In this document: piece by piece, positions 25,791 to 34,737 of the stretch
How the letters are laid out: every line of letters starts with the position of its first letter
Position numbering within the stretch: position 1 is the stretch's first letter
DNA from: an uncultured Bacteroidia bacterium
Lineage (GTDB): Bacteria > Bacteroidota > Bacteroidia > Bacteroidales > Prolixibacteraceae
DNA: 64,000 nucleotides
Assembly: GCA_903850335.1 (NCBI GenBank)
Contig: CAINLJ010000135.1
Coordinates: 1-64,000, forward strand
Direction: 5' to 3'
Made by a program: the position numbers and the translations under genes
Notes under the pieces: generated by a model
Database searches by the model: none
The model's input: only the letters and a program-made list of their open reading frames with translations
Told to the model about the DNA's origin: nothing

Positions 25791-27350
25791 TTATTTTTCC
25801 GATATTTTCAACTTGGTTAATAGCTCTGAGATCTTATCCTGATAAATTTTTTGCCACTCCGGAGCCAGAATACAATTCATAACCTCATAACCTCCCTGTT
25901 TGTAACTTTCAGCAGTTGGGGCATAGTGCAGATAGCCATTTGAATAACCGGAGATAAAAGTATTGGGATAGGGTGAGCTTGCTTTTATTTTCAAGCCTGC
26001 TTCTGCAAATGGTTCTCCGGGAAAAGAAACGAGGATAAAATCTCCGATACGAAATGCCATTATCTCAGCTGAAACATGATCTCCACCAAGACGTTTAATA
26101 TCTGCCTGCCGGAGCATAAGCTGATGGTTGTCTTCCTGTATTTGAGAAAGCTTCTCCATAGCAAGAACGTTACGGAGATACTTGGCAATATCTTTCTTAT
26201 TTTCTTCATCCATTATATCCAGTCCTGATAATCCGGATTTTTTTTCATGCAGATATTGTTCGGCATCGTACGATGGAAAGTCAGGCGAAAGGCTGTATTT
26301 GATAAAGAGTGGGATAAATGTTTTTAAATTCAGACTTGTTGAACGGAGTGAGGCAAGTACTCTTCTTTCTTCCTGAGACAAGGTATCCAGCAGGAGGGGT
26401 ATGTCTGTCCGAAGGGGCAGTCTGATATTTTCACTTACAACTGACAATTGATTGCCATGGCCTGTCTTAATTTCTTTTAGGGCTTTCAGGACACTTATCC
26501 CGAGCATCTGTCCAAATGGTTCACAATCTCTTGGATGATTGGTGTCCTTATATAAAATTTCTGTGATATCTCCAGCAGCACCCTGAATAAAGAAAGCCAT
26601 GGACTGATGCCCAAGCTGATCTTCGATCATGCGGGAAGCAAAACCGGGATACTCAGCAGTAACGCCTTTATCCGGGACGCCAGTATAGGGATGGCAGGCA
26701 TAATTATAAACAACAGCCTTAATGGTTCCATCGGTGCGGATCAATTTCAGGATACCGATTTCAGGATCAATTTCTCCAAGCCCGGCAATCTGATCGTCAG
26801 GCAGATTGGGGTTGGCATGACGAATTGTAAACACCTTTCCATCTTTTAACCTGATTCGGCGGTTCATCGCAAAACGGTTTTCAAAACCTTTTCCGGCTCC
26901 TGCTTTTACAGGTTCAAGGTTTGAAATTGCCTTCTTAACTGCCATTATGGTTTTGGTTGCCACATCTGCAGTAATTTTTTTCCCTCCGTTTAGGAAGCCG
27001 TCAAGGTGATTGTGCGAAGCGCTGATAAGCACATGATTAATTTTGAATTCATTTTTAAGCTGTTTCGTAACATCAGGCAAAAACGTCTCAGGGATGTCGC
27101 CGATACCTCCAATCGCAATCACATCCATCGTGATAATGGCTACACGCGAAGATGCATTTTCGAAAACCAGTGCCTTTACAAATAAGGAATCATGCACGTT
27201 TCCACAATTATCTGCAGTGATATTGCTTTTACCTGTTCCTGCTTTAAGCTGGGCCACCACATCCTGACTAATCAAAATAGCAATGACAAACAGCACAAGG
27301 ACTAAATAGGTCCGTGAACCCGATTTTGCTATTTTTCTCCCTGTCATCAT
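25791..27350 (-). CDS. Exported neutral ceramidase-like protein
   Basis: The 519-residue product matches the N-terminal catalytic domain of neutral/alkaline ceramidases (PF04734) and has a signal peptide or anchor near residues 15-34. Zinc-binding segments SASHNHLDG and YACHPYTG are present. The nucleophile region, GDxSPN in true ceramidases, reads GDITEI, so the catalytic serine position is threonine and the flanking Pro-Asn is lost; ceramide hydrolysis is therefore doubtful. The usual C-terminal domain of ceramidases is also short. Proteins of this type are common beside glycan and sugar-acid genes in Bacteroidota and Planctomycetes, where their substrate is unknown. It overlaps the upstream isomerase gene by four bases. 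Confidence 0.85.
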   Translation of the reverse strand: MMTGRKIAKSGSRTYLVLVLFVIAILISQDVVAQLKAGTGKSNITADNCGNVHDSLFVKALVFENASSRVAIITMDVIAIGGIGDIPETFLPDVTKQLKNEFKINHVLISASHNHLDGFLNGGKKITADVATKTIMAVKKAISNLEPVKAGAGKGFENRFAMNRRIRLKDGKVFTIRHANPNLPDDQIAGLGEIDPEIGILKLIRTDGTIKAVVYNYACHPYTGVPDKGVTAEYPGFASRMIEDQLGHQSMAFFIQGAAGDITEILYKDTNHPRDCEPFGQMLGISVLKALKEIKTGHGNQLSVVSENIRLPLRTDIPLLLDTLSQEERRVLASLRSTSLNLKTFIPLFIKYSLSPDFPSYDAEQYLHEKKSGLSGLDIMDEENKKDIAKYLRNVLAMEKLSQIQEDNHQLMLRQADIKRLGGDHVSAEIMAFRIGDFILVSFPGEPFAEAGLKIKASSPYPNTFISGYSNGYLHYAPTAESYKQGGYEVMNCILAPEWQKIYQDKISELLTKLKISEK

Positions 27351-28207
27351 GATAGGATAGGCCCTGAAAAGGTTTCTTTTGCTTCCTTAAGTAACATCAA
27401 AACATTTTGCCGGCTTTGGTAAGCCGCAGTATCCGGACTGGATGTATAATCAAAACCAAGTTCGACTGTCAGGAATCCGTCATACCCGGTTTCGTCGAGG
27501 GCTTTCAAAAAAGGGATAAAATTGATTGTGCCTTCACCCGGAATTCTGTGCTGGTCTGAAAGTGTGTTGTTATCGTCCAGATGGATATGCAGAGGTATCT
27601 TTTTTTGAATAAGGATGTAAAGGCTGTCAACGAGCGATTCTTTGTTGACATGGCAATGCCCCGTATCGAGTGCAATACCCATATTGGGATAGTTCTGTTT
27701 TTCAATGAACCGCGCCCCTTCTTCAACAGTCAGAATCAGATCACTTTCGAGCATGTGTGCAGGTTCGAGTAACAGGAGTACATCCCTTTCCAGGGCATAT
27801 TCAACAAGCTCATCCAAACTGGCAGTAAGTTGCTGCATTCCTTTGTCATAGCCCTGTCCATAAAGTGTACGCCCGGGGCATAGGCTCACCTTTTTGCACC
27901 CAAGGGCAAGAGAAGTATCAATAGAATGTTTGATGTATTCAACACTGTCTTTCCGAATATTCGCAATCGGGCTGCAAAGGTTGGTTGGATAACCGAACTG
28001 GGCAGGGATAAATCCTGAAATCTGAATGCCTGTTTTATCGATGGTTTCTTTAACCGAAGTGATACTCTGCTGATCCATATCACGATAGTAGGCATGGGGT
28101 CTGCCTCCCCAAATTTCAATACCCGGATAACCGAGGCCTGCAACCCTTTTGATTGTTTCTTCCAGGGTGTAGTTGCAATATAATTTTGTGGAAATGCTCA
28201 GTTTCAT
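27347..28207 (-). CDS. Cytosolic sugar phosphate isomerase/epimerase-fold enzyme
   Basis: This 286-residue TIM-barrel protein of the AP endonuclease 2/xylose isomerase-like family has no signal peptide. Metal and substrate segments are LLLEPAH, DTGHCHVNKES, HIHLDDNN and LTVELGFDY, giving the usual Glu/Asp/His/Glu set. It would isomerise or epimerise a sugar or keto-sugar derivative imported by the operon's carriers. The stop overlaps the ceramidase-like start (ATGA) and the start lies 14 bases after the paralogous gene upstream. The substrate cannot be read from the sequence. Confidence 0.9.
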   Translation of the reverse strand: MKLSISTKLYCNYTLEETIKRVAGLGYPGIEIWGGRPHAYYRDMDQQSITSVKETIDKTGIQISGFIPAQFGYPTNLCSPIANIRKDSVEYIKHSIDTSLALGCKKVSLCPGRTLYGQGYDKGMQQLTASLDELVEYALERDVLLLLEPAHMLESDLILTVEEGARFIEKQNYPNMGIALDTGHCHVNKESLVDSLYILIQKKIPLHIHLDDNNTLSDQHRIPGEGTINFIPFLKALDETGYDGFLTVELGFDYTSSPDTAAYQSRQNVLMLLKEAKETFSGPILS

Positions 28208-28221
28208 TTTGAGATTATTTA

Positions 28222-29100
28222 TTACTCTGCAATTAACTCTTCCAGCATCGCCTTCATTTTCACGGCTTCTTCCATTATATTCGGTATGCCACTGATATCG
28301 ATCACTACATAACCTTCGTAGCCTGTGTTCCTGAGGGTATCGATAATGTTTTTAAAATCGATATCCCCTTTGCCGGGCTGGTAATGGTAGGGTCTTGTAC
28401 CGTCGTTATCTGAAAGATGTACAAGTTTGAGGTATTTACCAAGCTTGTAAATACCCAGATCGAGGTATTCATTGATGGCATGTGCATGGGCAACATCATA
28501 GACCATTCCGATGTTTTCCACATTGCATTCGTTGAAAATGCTGATGATACCGTCGACTGAAGAGATAAAATCACCAGCTCTCATTTCCATAGCAAACTGC
28601 AATCCGTTACTACCGGCAATTTCGGATGCTTTCCGCAGCTGATCGATGACAATCTGCCTGAGCTCTGACCATTTAAAGCCTTCGGGCACATCAACAGCTA
28701 CTGAAGGTCCTCCGTGGTAGATAGAAGTTCGTTCTTTAGGTACCATTTCAGGAGGGAGATAAAAACAGTTTGTGCTCATTTTGGCTCCTATCTCCGCAGT
28801 CATTTTACAGATCTTTGTCAAATCAGCAAGTGTCTTTTCCCGTTTCGTTTTATCCAGTGAAAACAGGTCATAGGTAACAGCCATGATGCTGACAACTTCC
28901 AAATTGAGTTCTTTCGAAAGGTCTATTACCTGTTGCCAGTTCTCTTCATAATCCTGGCATTCTCCAGCAACAATTTCCATTTCCATGGTTGAAAAGCCTG
29001 CTTCCGAGATCTCTTTCATCACTTTAATGAGACTTTCAAGTCTGGGCGGAAGTCCGTAAAGGGTTATGGGTATTGTAAACCCGCATGTTACTTTCATCAT
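28222..29100 (-). CDS. Second cytosolic isomerase/epimerase-fold enzyme
   Basis: This 292-residue protein has the same fold as its neighbour but is not a close copy. Conserved segments are FAMEMRAGDFIS, VYDVAHAHAINE, LVHLSDNDGTRPYHY with GKGDIDF, and VVIDIS, in which the last metal-ligand position is Asp rather than Glu. That change may mean a different substrate or altered metal binding. Two such enzymes in tandem usually catalyse successive steps, for example on a keto-sugar acid. It follows the exported nitrilase-type gene after 77 bases and starts the tight part of the operon. Confidence 0.88.
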   Translation of the reverse strand: MMKVTCGFTIPITLYGLPPRLESLIKVMKEISEAGFSTMEMEIVAGECQDYEENWQQVIDLSKELNLEVVSIMAVTYDLFSLDKTKREKTLADLTKICKMTAEIGAKMSTNCFYLPPEMVPKERTSIYHGGPSVAVDVPEGFKWSELRQIVIDQLRKASEIAGSNGLQFAMEMRAGDFISSVDGIISIFNECNVENIGMVYDVAHAHAINEYLDLGIYKLGKYLKLVHLSDNDGTRPYHYQPGKGDIDFKNIIDTLRNTGYEGYVVIDISGIPNIMEEAVKMKAMLEELIAE

Positions 29101-29177
29101 TTTTTTGTTTTTAAATATGATCCATTTAATTTATTCAATCTTATATTTTAATAGCGAATCGCCTGTAATTAAGGGGT

Positions 29178-30230
29178 TTAATTTTGAATATGTTTGTTGC
29201 GAATTTGTCGTGCACGGTTTAAATAGTCGTCCAGAAGTTCGATCCCGAATTCTTTTGCCATAGCTAAAGCACTTATATTTGGGTGGTCGCTTGTAATCAA
29301 AACAGACCCCATTTTACCCGGGTCGGTTATTGTTACCTCCTTCCCGTATTTTTCTTTGAGTTTACGAAGACGCTCCCAATTGTAATCCAGGTGTGCCAGG
29401 CAGTAATCCAGATTTATCGTCGCAACTGTAAAATCAAAATAATTTGTGGTTGATGCGATTACTTCACCCTGAGGGTTACGGATTTCTGATGGTGCCTCCC
29501 TGGACTCAAGGGCTCCCAGGAGAAAGGACCTGCAATGACAGGCCCAATAACCTTGCATCAGTCCTCCATGAAAATTTGATGAAAACAGGATGATCTCAGG
29601 TCGTTGAGATGCGAGTTTTTCGCAAAGTTCAGTGAAGTTTAAATCAAAGCAAATCACTGACGCAACCCTCCCAAAATCACATGTAAAAACTGATACCTTG
29701 TTACCGGGTATGATACCACTCTCAATTTCATCAATTGTCGGGTAATTTTTATCATATATACCAACCAATCTTCCTCCCCGGTCAAGCAGGAAGCTAGAAT
29801 TTCTCCAACCCTTACTTTCATCCATGTGTATGGCTCCGAAAGCAATGTAGCATTGGTGTTCTCTGGCAACCGATGCAAAGAAATCCAATAGCTGGTTTTT
29901 CAATATCCTGATATACGCAAATTGTTCCTCAGTAGTAAATCCGGATGGACTCTCGCAGGACTCAGGTAAAACAATTAAATCCGGTTTATCCGGTAGAACC
30001 TGATTCAGTTCATTGCGCCAGAATTCGATTACTTGTTTTGCAACATCCTGCATCCCAAGTGTCTTTTCAATGCCATGTGGATGGTTTCCTATTGTAGCCA
30101 CCCTGATATATTTAGATGCACTCACCGGCATGGCTAATCCTGCGATTAGCAGGTACACTAACATGACATGATACAAAACCTTCCTCAAATCTATTTCTGC
30201 TTTCATCACAATTTTCGTCTTTATTTTCAA
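29178..30230 (-). CDS. Exported carbon-nitrogen hydrolase (nitrilase superfamily amidase)
   Basis: The 350-residue protein has a long N-terminus with a signal peptide ending near PVSAS (residue 39; an inner start at Met9 would shorten it). The nitrilase catalytic triad is complete: Glu90 in VLPESCE, Lys161 in IYDKNYP and Cys194 in VICFDLNF. Most nitrilase-family amidases are cytosolic, so an exported one is notable; it would cut an amide or carbamoyl bond in the periplasm. It is the first gene of the eight-gene operon, directly after a good promoter. Together with the ceramidase-like protein it suggests that N-acyl or amide groups are removed from the substrate before isomerisation. Confidence 0.9.
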   Translation of the reverse strand: MKIKTKIVMKAEIDLRKVLYHVMLVYLLIAGLAMPVSASKYIRVATIGNHPHGIEKTLGMQDVAKQVIEFWRNELNQVLPDKPDLIVLPESCESPSGFTTEEQFAYIRILKNQLLDFFASVAREHQCYIAFGAIHMDESKGWRNSSFLLDRGGRLVGIYDKNYPTIDEIESGIIPGNKVSVFTCDFGRVASVICFDLNFTELCEKLASQRPEIILFSSNFHGGLMQGYWACHCRSFLLGALESREAPSEIRNPQGEVIASTTNYFDFTVATINLDYCLAHLDYNWERLRKLKEKYGKEVTITDPGKMGSVLITSDHPNISALAMAKEFGIELLDDYLNRARQIRNKHIQN

Positions 30231-30255
30231 AGTGAAATCTGTTTAGGATACTTAC

Positions 30256-30286
30256 CAAAAATAGGACAAAATCTTTATATTTTAAA
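30256..30286 (-). promoter_or_regulatory. Promoter of the eight-gene amidase/LarA/GH9 operon
   Basis: On the minus strand TTTA (30286-30283), one mismatch from TTTG, is followed after 19 bases by TATTTTTG (30263-30256), an exact TAnnTTTG match. Initiation would fall near 30250, about 20 bases before the nitrilase start codon. It is back to back with the promoter of the hybrid kinase, so the kinase and the operon may be co-regulated. Confidence 0.65.
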
Positions 30287-30301
30287 GGTTATTAATTTCA
30301 G

Positions 30302-30309
30302 TATATTTG
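30302..30309 (+). promoter_or_regulatory. -7 element of the hybrid kinase promoter
   Basis: TATATTTG (30302-30309) matches TAnnTTTG and lies 61 bases before the start codon of the hybrid kinase. The best -33 candidate is TTTA at 30281-30284 with a short 17-base spacer. Confidence 0.5.
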
Positions 30310-30370
30310 CTGATACTGGATTATTCCATGGCACATAATCTGACCGGATTTTCAATTATCATATCGTTTA

Positions 30371-33300
30371 ATGAAAAGGATGGATTCAAAATATTTACTA
30401 TTTGCTCTTTATTGTTTGATTGTATCGTGCATTCAACAAAAAAGAGACAATCCGGAAACCAGGAATCCATTTTTTCCGTCGAATATCAGTAATCCTTCAA
30501 CAGTAGGACCAACTTTGGTCCCGCTAACCTCAAATCCTGTATTAATTTCAGATTCCTCGAAGGTTTATCCTGAGACGGTTCAAATTGAATTACATTATAA
30601 AACCAAAGATATTGCCCTGAAGAAAATCAGGGAATTAAAATGGCCAGGAAAACATTACCTATCAGACGTTAAGACGCATGTAAAACCGAAGATTGCTGGA
30701 AGGAAATTACCAAAAATCGCGGAGCCTGATTTTACAATTGCTAAACCAGTAATAAAGAAGGCTGGATACCCGACACTAAAGAAGATTAGCCCTTTACGTC
30801 ATTCTGAAAATGCAATGTACGACATTCAGCACACAGAATTGCGGGCACTAGACATTTGCTGGGATAAAGACGGATCTGCCTGGGTCGCTACAGGCCTTGA
30901 GATAGCACATTTGCTTGGTGATCATATAGCATCCTATGGGGCATCGCAGGGTGGATTGTCTGCTGTAAGCAACATTAAAACAGATGATTCTGGAAATGTG
31001 TGGTCTGCATTTAAGGGTGCCGGTTACTTTAATGGAAAATATTTCTACTCATTTGGCAAAGAGGAAGGATTTACCGACAGTGATGTCTATACGATGTTCA
31101 AAGATTCCAGGGGTAGGATGTGGTTTGGGACCCGTGGTGCAGGAGCTATTTGCTATAACGGGAAAGGTTTTTTTCATTACGGTAAAAAACAGGGATTAAG
31201 GTCTGCAAGGGTTAGTGCTATTGGTGAAGACAAAAAAGGAAATATGTGGTTTGGTACTGAGGGCGGTGGAGTTTTTAAGTTCGACGGACAAAGTTTTATA
31301 GAATTTTCATTTAAGGAGGGCTTGCCAACAACTTATGTCTATTCAATTTTTTGCGCCCGTAATGGTGAATTATGGTTTGGACATTACCCGGGAGCCCTGA
31401 CTAGGTTAAGAAATGATACATTAACTGTGTACGATTTTGGACCGGAAATGAATTCAACAGTTTTTGGTTTGAATGAAACAGAGAAGGGTAACATACTGGT
31501 GGGAACCGTTGGGTCAGGATTATTAAGGTATGATGGAGACAAATTTGAAAAGATTGATAAAGAAGCAGGTCTCAAAGAAATAACAATCATGAAGATAGCT
31601 GCAGATCCTCAGCAAAACATCTGGGCCTTGGGAAATCAGATAAACAGGTTGAGGATTTCAGATTTCAGCTACATTCCAATTCCGGGAACTCAGGGTGTTT
31701 ACACTATTGACAAGAACAAAAGGGTAATCCTGGATCTCGATAAATATACCTTCCTGGATAACAAAAAGGCCGTTACCTATTCGGCAATAGGATTTAAAAC
31801 CACAGGAATTGCAAGGGATGAAGAAGGAAGATTATGGTTTACAAATTGGTGCGAGGGGATTGGCATTTTGGATGGAGACAGAATCAAATCGGCGATAATC
31901 AACGGCAAAACAAACTGGGGTTGTTATTCAAGCATTGGAAATGGTTTAAATGGAGAGATCTGGTTTCAATCATGGACATATGGGTTAGTTCATCTTAAGA
32001 AAGGAAAATTAATATCTTATATGAACAACCCGGCATTTGCTGACCTTGGTGGAATAAATGCTTCATACTGTCAACCGGATGGTACAATGTGGTTTGGGGC
32101 CAATAACAGTGAACTCATTAAATATGATGGTAATAATTTTTACAGATTTCCTGACTTGGATAAGTCTCTTAAAAAACATGGATCTACTGGCATCAATGAA
32201 ATTTCAGCTGACGAACAGGGCAATTTATTAATTTCATCGCTGGGTGCCGGTATGATTTCTTATGACGGAAAATCATTCAGGCTTCACAGTGACGGAGACT
32301 TCAAAATTGGAACAGGAGCCGGTGCAGATCCTACAGAAACCGGAACCCAGACTTTCCTTAAAACGGATAAGGAGGGGAGGATCTGGGCCATTCTAAACGG
32401 GAAATTAACCTGCATAACAAAAGGCAAACGATTACAATTTGGCTCTTCTGACGGATTTCTTTTTGTTCCGGTCTCTTTTTCGTTTGAAAAGGATGGGAAA
32501 ATGTGGTTTAGTAATGAAGAAATGACAGGATCTGTAAATGTTGAACATCTGCTTGAAGTAAAAAAGTCGCCTGTTGTTACAATCACAAACCTAAACATAT
32601 TTCAGCAGGAGATTGACTTTCGAAGCTTACAGGATTCAATTGCCAAAGGGAAAAGCTGGCTACTCCAGGATGTGAATGTGAATCTTGGAAAACTTAAGTT
32701 TGATTCGGTTCAAAATTTCAGGCTGCTGCCTTCGAATATTATATTTCCCTATAAAGCAAACCAGCTTTCCTTTATTTATGGTACGACAGACTTGAATATT
32801 CAAAGTAACGTCAAGTTTAGTTATTTTCTCGAAGGATATGACAAAGCCTGGTCAGTTCCCTCGGAAGACAGAATAGCAAACTATAAAAACCTTGACCAGG
32901 GAGATTACATTTTCAAAGTTAAGGCAAAATTAGTTAATGGAGAATTCGGTGAAATTTGTTCGTACAATTTTAAAATTACACCCCCTTGGTGGCACACCTG
33001 GTGGGCACGTTTGGGTTATGTAATTATGACTATACTACTCATTATTTTGTATAACAGGTGGCGCATTGCAAGTTTCAGACAACGTCAAGAAGAATTGGAA
33101 ATGGAGGTAGAGGTTGCTACTGCCGAAATCCGGAAACAAAAAGATGAAGCTGAAATCCAAAGAGAAAAGGCTGAAAGATCAGAACAATTTAAACAACAAT
33201 TTCTTGCCAATATGAGTCACGAGATTCGTACCCCAATGAATGCTGTTATGGGCATGACGAATCTTGTATTAAACACACCACTTAAAGAAAAGCAAAAGTT

Positions 33301-34681
33301 TTACCTGGAGAGGATCAAAAAATCGGGTGATAACCTGTTGCATATAATCAACGATATTCTGGACCTGTCGAAGATCGAGGCGGGCAAAATGGAACTTGAA
33401 CAGATTGACTTTTCATTATTGGATATGCTGGATCAGGTTAAACAAACCCTTAACCACCGGGCTGAGGAGAAAGGATTATCACTTCTTGCCAATATTGGGC
33501 AAAACGTTCCTGATATTGTCCTTGGTGATCCTTCAAGACTAAATCAGATTCTGATTAATATTGCTGGTAATGCGATTAAATTTACGGAAACAGGTAGCGT
33601 TTCGATTGATGTTACCCGTGAACCCGAGGGAATCAGGTTCTCGGTGACAGATACGGGGATTGGCATACCACAGGATAAACTGGAGACTGTTTTTGAAAAT
33701 TTTTCACAGGCTAATGCTTCTGACACACGTAAATACGGAGGTACTGGATTAGGTCTTAGTATCTCGCGGCAGCTCGTTGAAATGATGGGAGGAGCTATAT
33801 CCATAGAGAGCAAGGTGGGATATGGGACAACCTTTTCTTTCGTACTCCAATTAGAAGAAGGTTCAGCCGAACGGCTTCAGCAAAGAGCAACACTTGAAAA
33901 TAGTGTAGATGGGAGTATTCTTGACGGACTAAAAATACTGCTTACAGACGATAACGAATATAACAGGATCGTAGCAAAAGACACACTGATTTCGAATTGC
34001 GATGTTGAAATTCAGGAGGCAACTAATGGACAGGAGGCTATCGAGTGGGTTAAGCAAATGCAGTTTGATGTGATCCTCATGGATGTTCAAATGCCTGGTA
34101 TGAACGGATTTGAGGCCACACGGTTTATAAGGGCAAATCTTGGAAGTCCGGCGAACCAGACGCCTGTCATAGCCTTGACTGCAAGTGTGCTTCGAACTGA
34201 CCTTGACAAATGTAAACAGGCAGGAATGAATTCCTATATTCCAAAACCCTTTAGTTCACAACAACTGATTACCGGTATCGCACAGGTTTTAAATATCGGT
34301 ATAAGGGTAAAAAATGAAAATAAAGGGTCTTCCCATTCTGAACATTCTATGAAAGTCACAGACCTGACTTACCTCGAAAAATTTTGTGAAGGAGATTTAA
34401 CCCGGATGAAAAAATATATATTGATGTTTACCTCATCGGTGCCTGCTTTTATTGAGAAATTAAACCTTGCATTGTCAGCCGGGGACTTTATCGAAATTGC
34501 CAGTCAGGTCCATGGTTTCAAGACAAGGTGGATCATGATGGGCATGACTGATACAAAGGATCTTGCACAATATCTGGAGCAATTATGCCGCGAAGGATCT
34601 GATGAAGGATTAATCCGGTCAAACCTTGATCTTCTAATAAAGGAGGTTGGGATTGCCTTGATTGAGCTCGAAAATCAATAG
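30371..34681 (+). CDS. Hybrid sensor kinase: propeller, Y_Y_Y, HisKA, HATPase, receiver and HPt
   Basis: The 1436-residue protein begins with an export segment that ends in the lipobox-like LIVSC. Two-component regulator propeller repeats fill about 160-740 (MWFGTRGAGAICYNG, MWFGTEGGGVFKFDG), followed by a Y_Y_Y domain (about 780-870), one membrane helix (877-897), a coiled coil, HisKA with His950 in SHEIRTP, an HATPase domain (about 1057-1160, with DTGIGIP and GGTGLGLSI), a receiver with Asp1238 in VILMDVQMPG, and an HPt domain with His1381 in QVHGFKTRW. Unlike PUL hybrid sensors it has no AraC output, so the phosphate must leave through the HPt. The receiver-only protein encoded next is the obvious acceptor. 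The ligand is likely a glycan fragment. Confidence 0.93.
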   Translation: MKRMDSKYLLFALYCLIVSCIQQKRDNPETRNPFFPSNISNPSTVGPTLVPLTSNPVLISDSSKVYPETVQIELHYKTKDIALKKIRELKWPGKHYLSDVKTHVKPKIAGRKLPKIAEPDFTIAKPVIKKAGYPTLKKISPLRHSENAMYDIQHTELRALDICWDKDGSAWVATGLEIAHLLGDHIASYGASQGGLSAVSNIKTDDSGNVWSAFKGAGYFNGKYFYSFGKEEGFTDSDVYTMFKDSRGRMWFGTRGAGAICYNGKGFFHYGKKQGLRSARVSAIGEDKKGNMWFGTEGGGVFKFDGQSFIEFSFKEGLPTTYVYSIFCARNGELWFGHYPGALTRLRNDTLTVYDFGPEMNSTVFGLNETEKGNILVGTVGSGLLRYDGDKFEKIDKEAGLKEITIMKIAADPQQNIWALGNQINRLRISDFSYIPIPGTQGVYTIDKNKRVILDLDKYTFLDNKKAVTYSAIGFKTTGIARDEEGRLWFTNWCEGIGILDGDRIKSAIINGKTNWGCYSSIGNGLNGEIWFQSWTYGLVHLKKGKLISYMNNPAFADLGGINASYCQPDGTMWFGANNSELIKYDGNNFYRFPDLDKSLKKHGSTGINEISADEQGNLLISSLGAGMISYDGKSFRLHSDGDFKIGTGAGADPTETGTQTFLKTDKEGRIWAILNGKLTCITKGKRLQFGSSDGFLFVPVSFSFEKDGKMWFSNEEMTGSVNVEHLLEVKKSPVVTITNLNIFQQEIDFRSLQDSIAKGKSWLLQDVNVNLGKLKFDSVQNFRLLPSNIIFPYKANQLSFIYGTTDLNIQSNVKFSYFLEGYDKAWSVPSEDRIANYKNLDQGDYIFKVKAKLVNGEFGEICSYNFKITPPWWHTWWARLGYVIMTILLIILYNRWRIASFRQRQEELEMEVEVATAEIRKQKDEAEIQREKAERSEQFKQQFLANMSHEIRTPMNAVMGMTNLVLNTPLKEKQKFYLERIKKSGDNLLHIINDILDLSKIEAGKMELEQIDFSLLDMLDQVKQTLNHRAEEKGLSLLANIGQNVPDIVLGDPSRLNQILINIAGNAIKFTETGSVSIDVTREPEGIRFSVTDTGIGIPQDKLETVFENFSQANASDTRKYGGTGLGLSISRQLVEMMGGAISIESKVGYGTTFSFVLQLEEGSAERLQQRATLENSVDGSILDGLKILLTDDNEYNRIVAKDTLISNCDVEIQEATNGQEAIEWVKQMQFDVILMDVQMPGMNGFEATRFIRANLGSPANQTPVIALTASVLRTDLDKCKQAGMNSYIPKPFSSQQLITGIAQVLNIGIRVKNENKGSSHSEHSMKVTDLTYLEKFCEGDLTRMKKYILMFTSSVPAFIEKLNLALSAGDFIEIASQVHGFKTRWIMMGMTDTKDLAQYLEQLCREGSDEGLIRSNLDLLIKEVGIALIELENQ

Positions 34682-34711
34682 TTTCAGAAACCATTAGATT
34701 CCAAAAAAAAG

Positions 34712-34719
34712 TATATTTG
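34712..34719 (+). promoter_or_regulatory. -7-like element before the receiver-only gene
   Basis: TATATTTG (34712-34719) matches TAnnTTTG and lies 19 bases before the ATG at 34738. No TTTG is found at the right distance upstream, so it may only supplement read-through from the kinase gene. Confidence 0.35.
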
Positions 34720-34737
34720 TGTAAACTAAAAAAGGTC

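Noticed and set aside
17493-30230. Polysaccharide utilization locus with SusC/SusD
   Set aside because: Glycosidases and sensors are present, but no SusD-like lipoprotein or SusC-type receptor lies near them; the only TonB-dependent receptor is at 48-50 kb without SusD.
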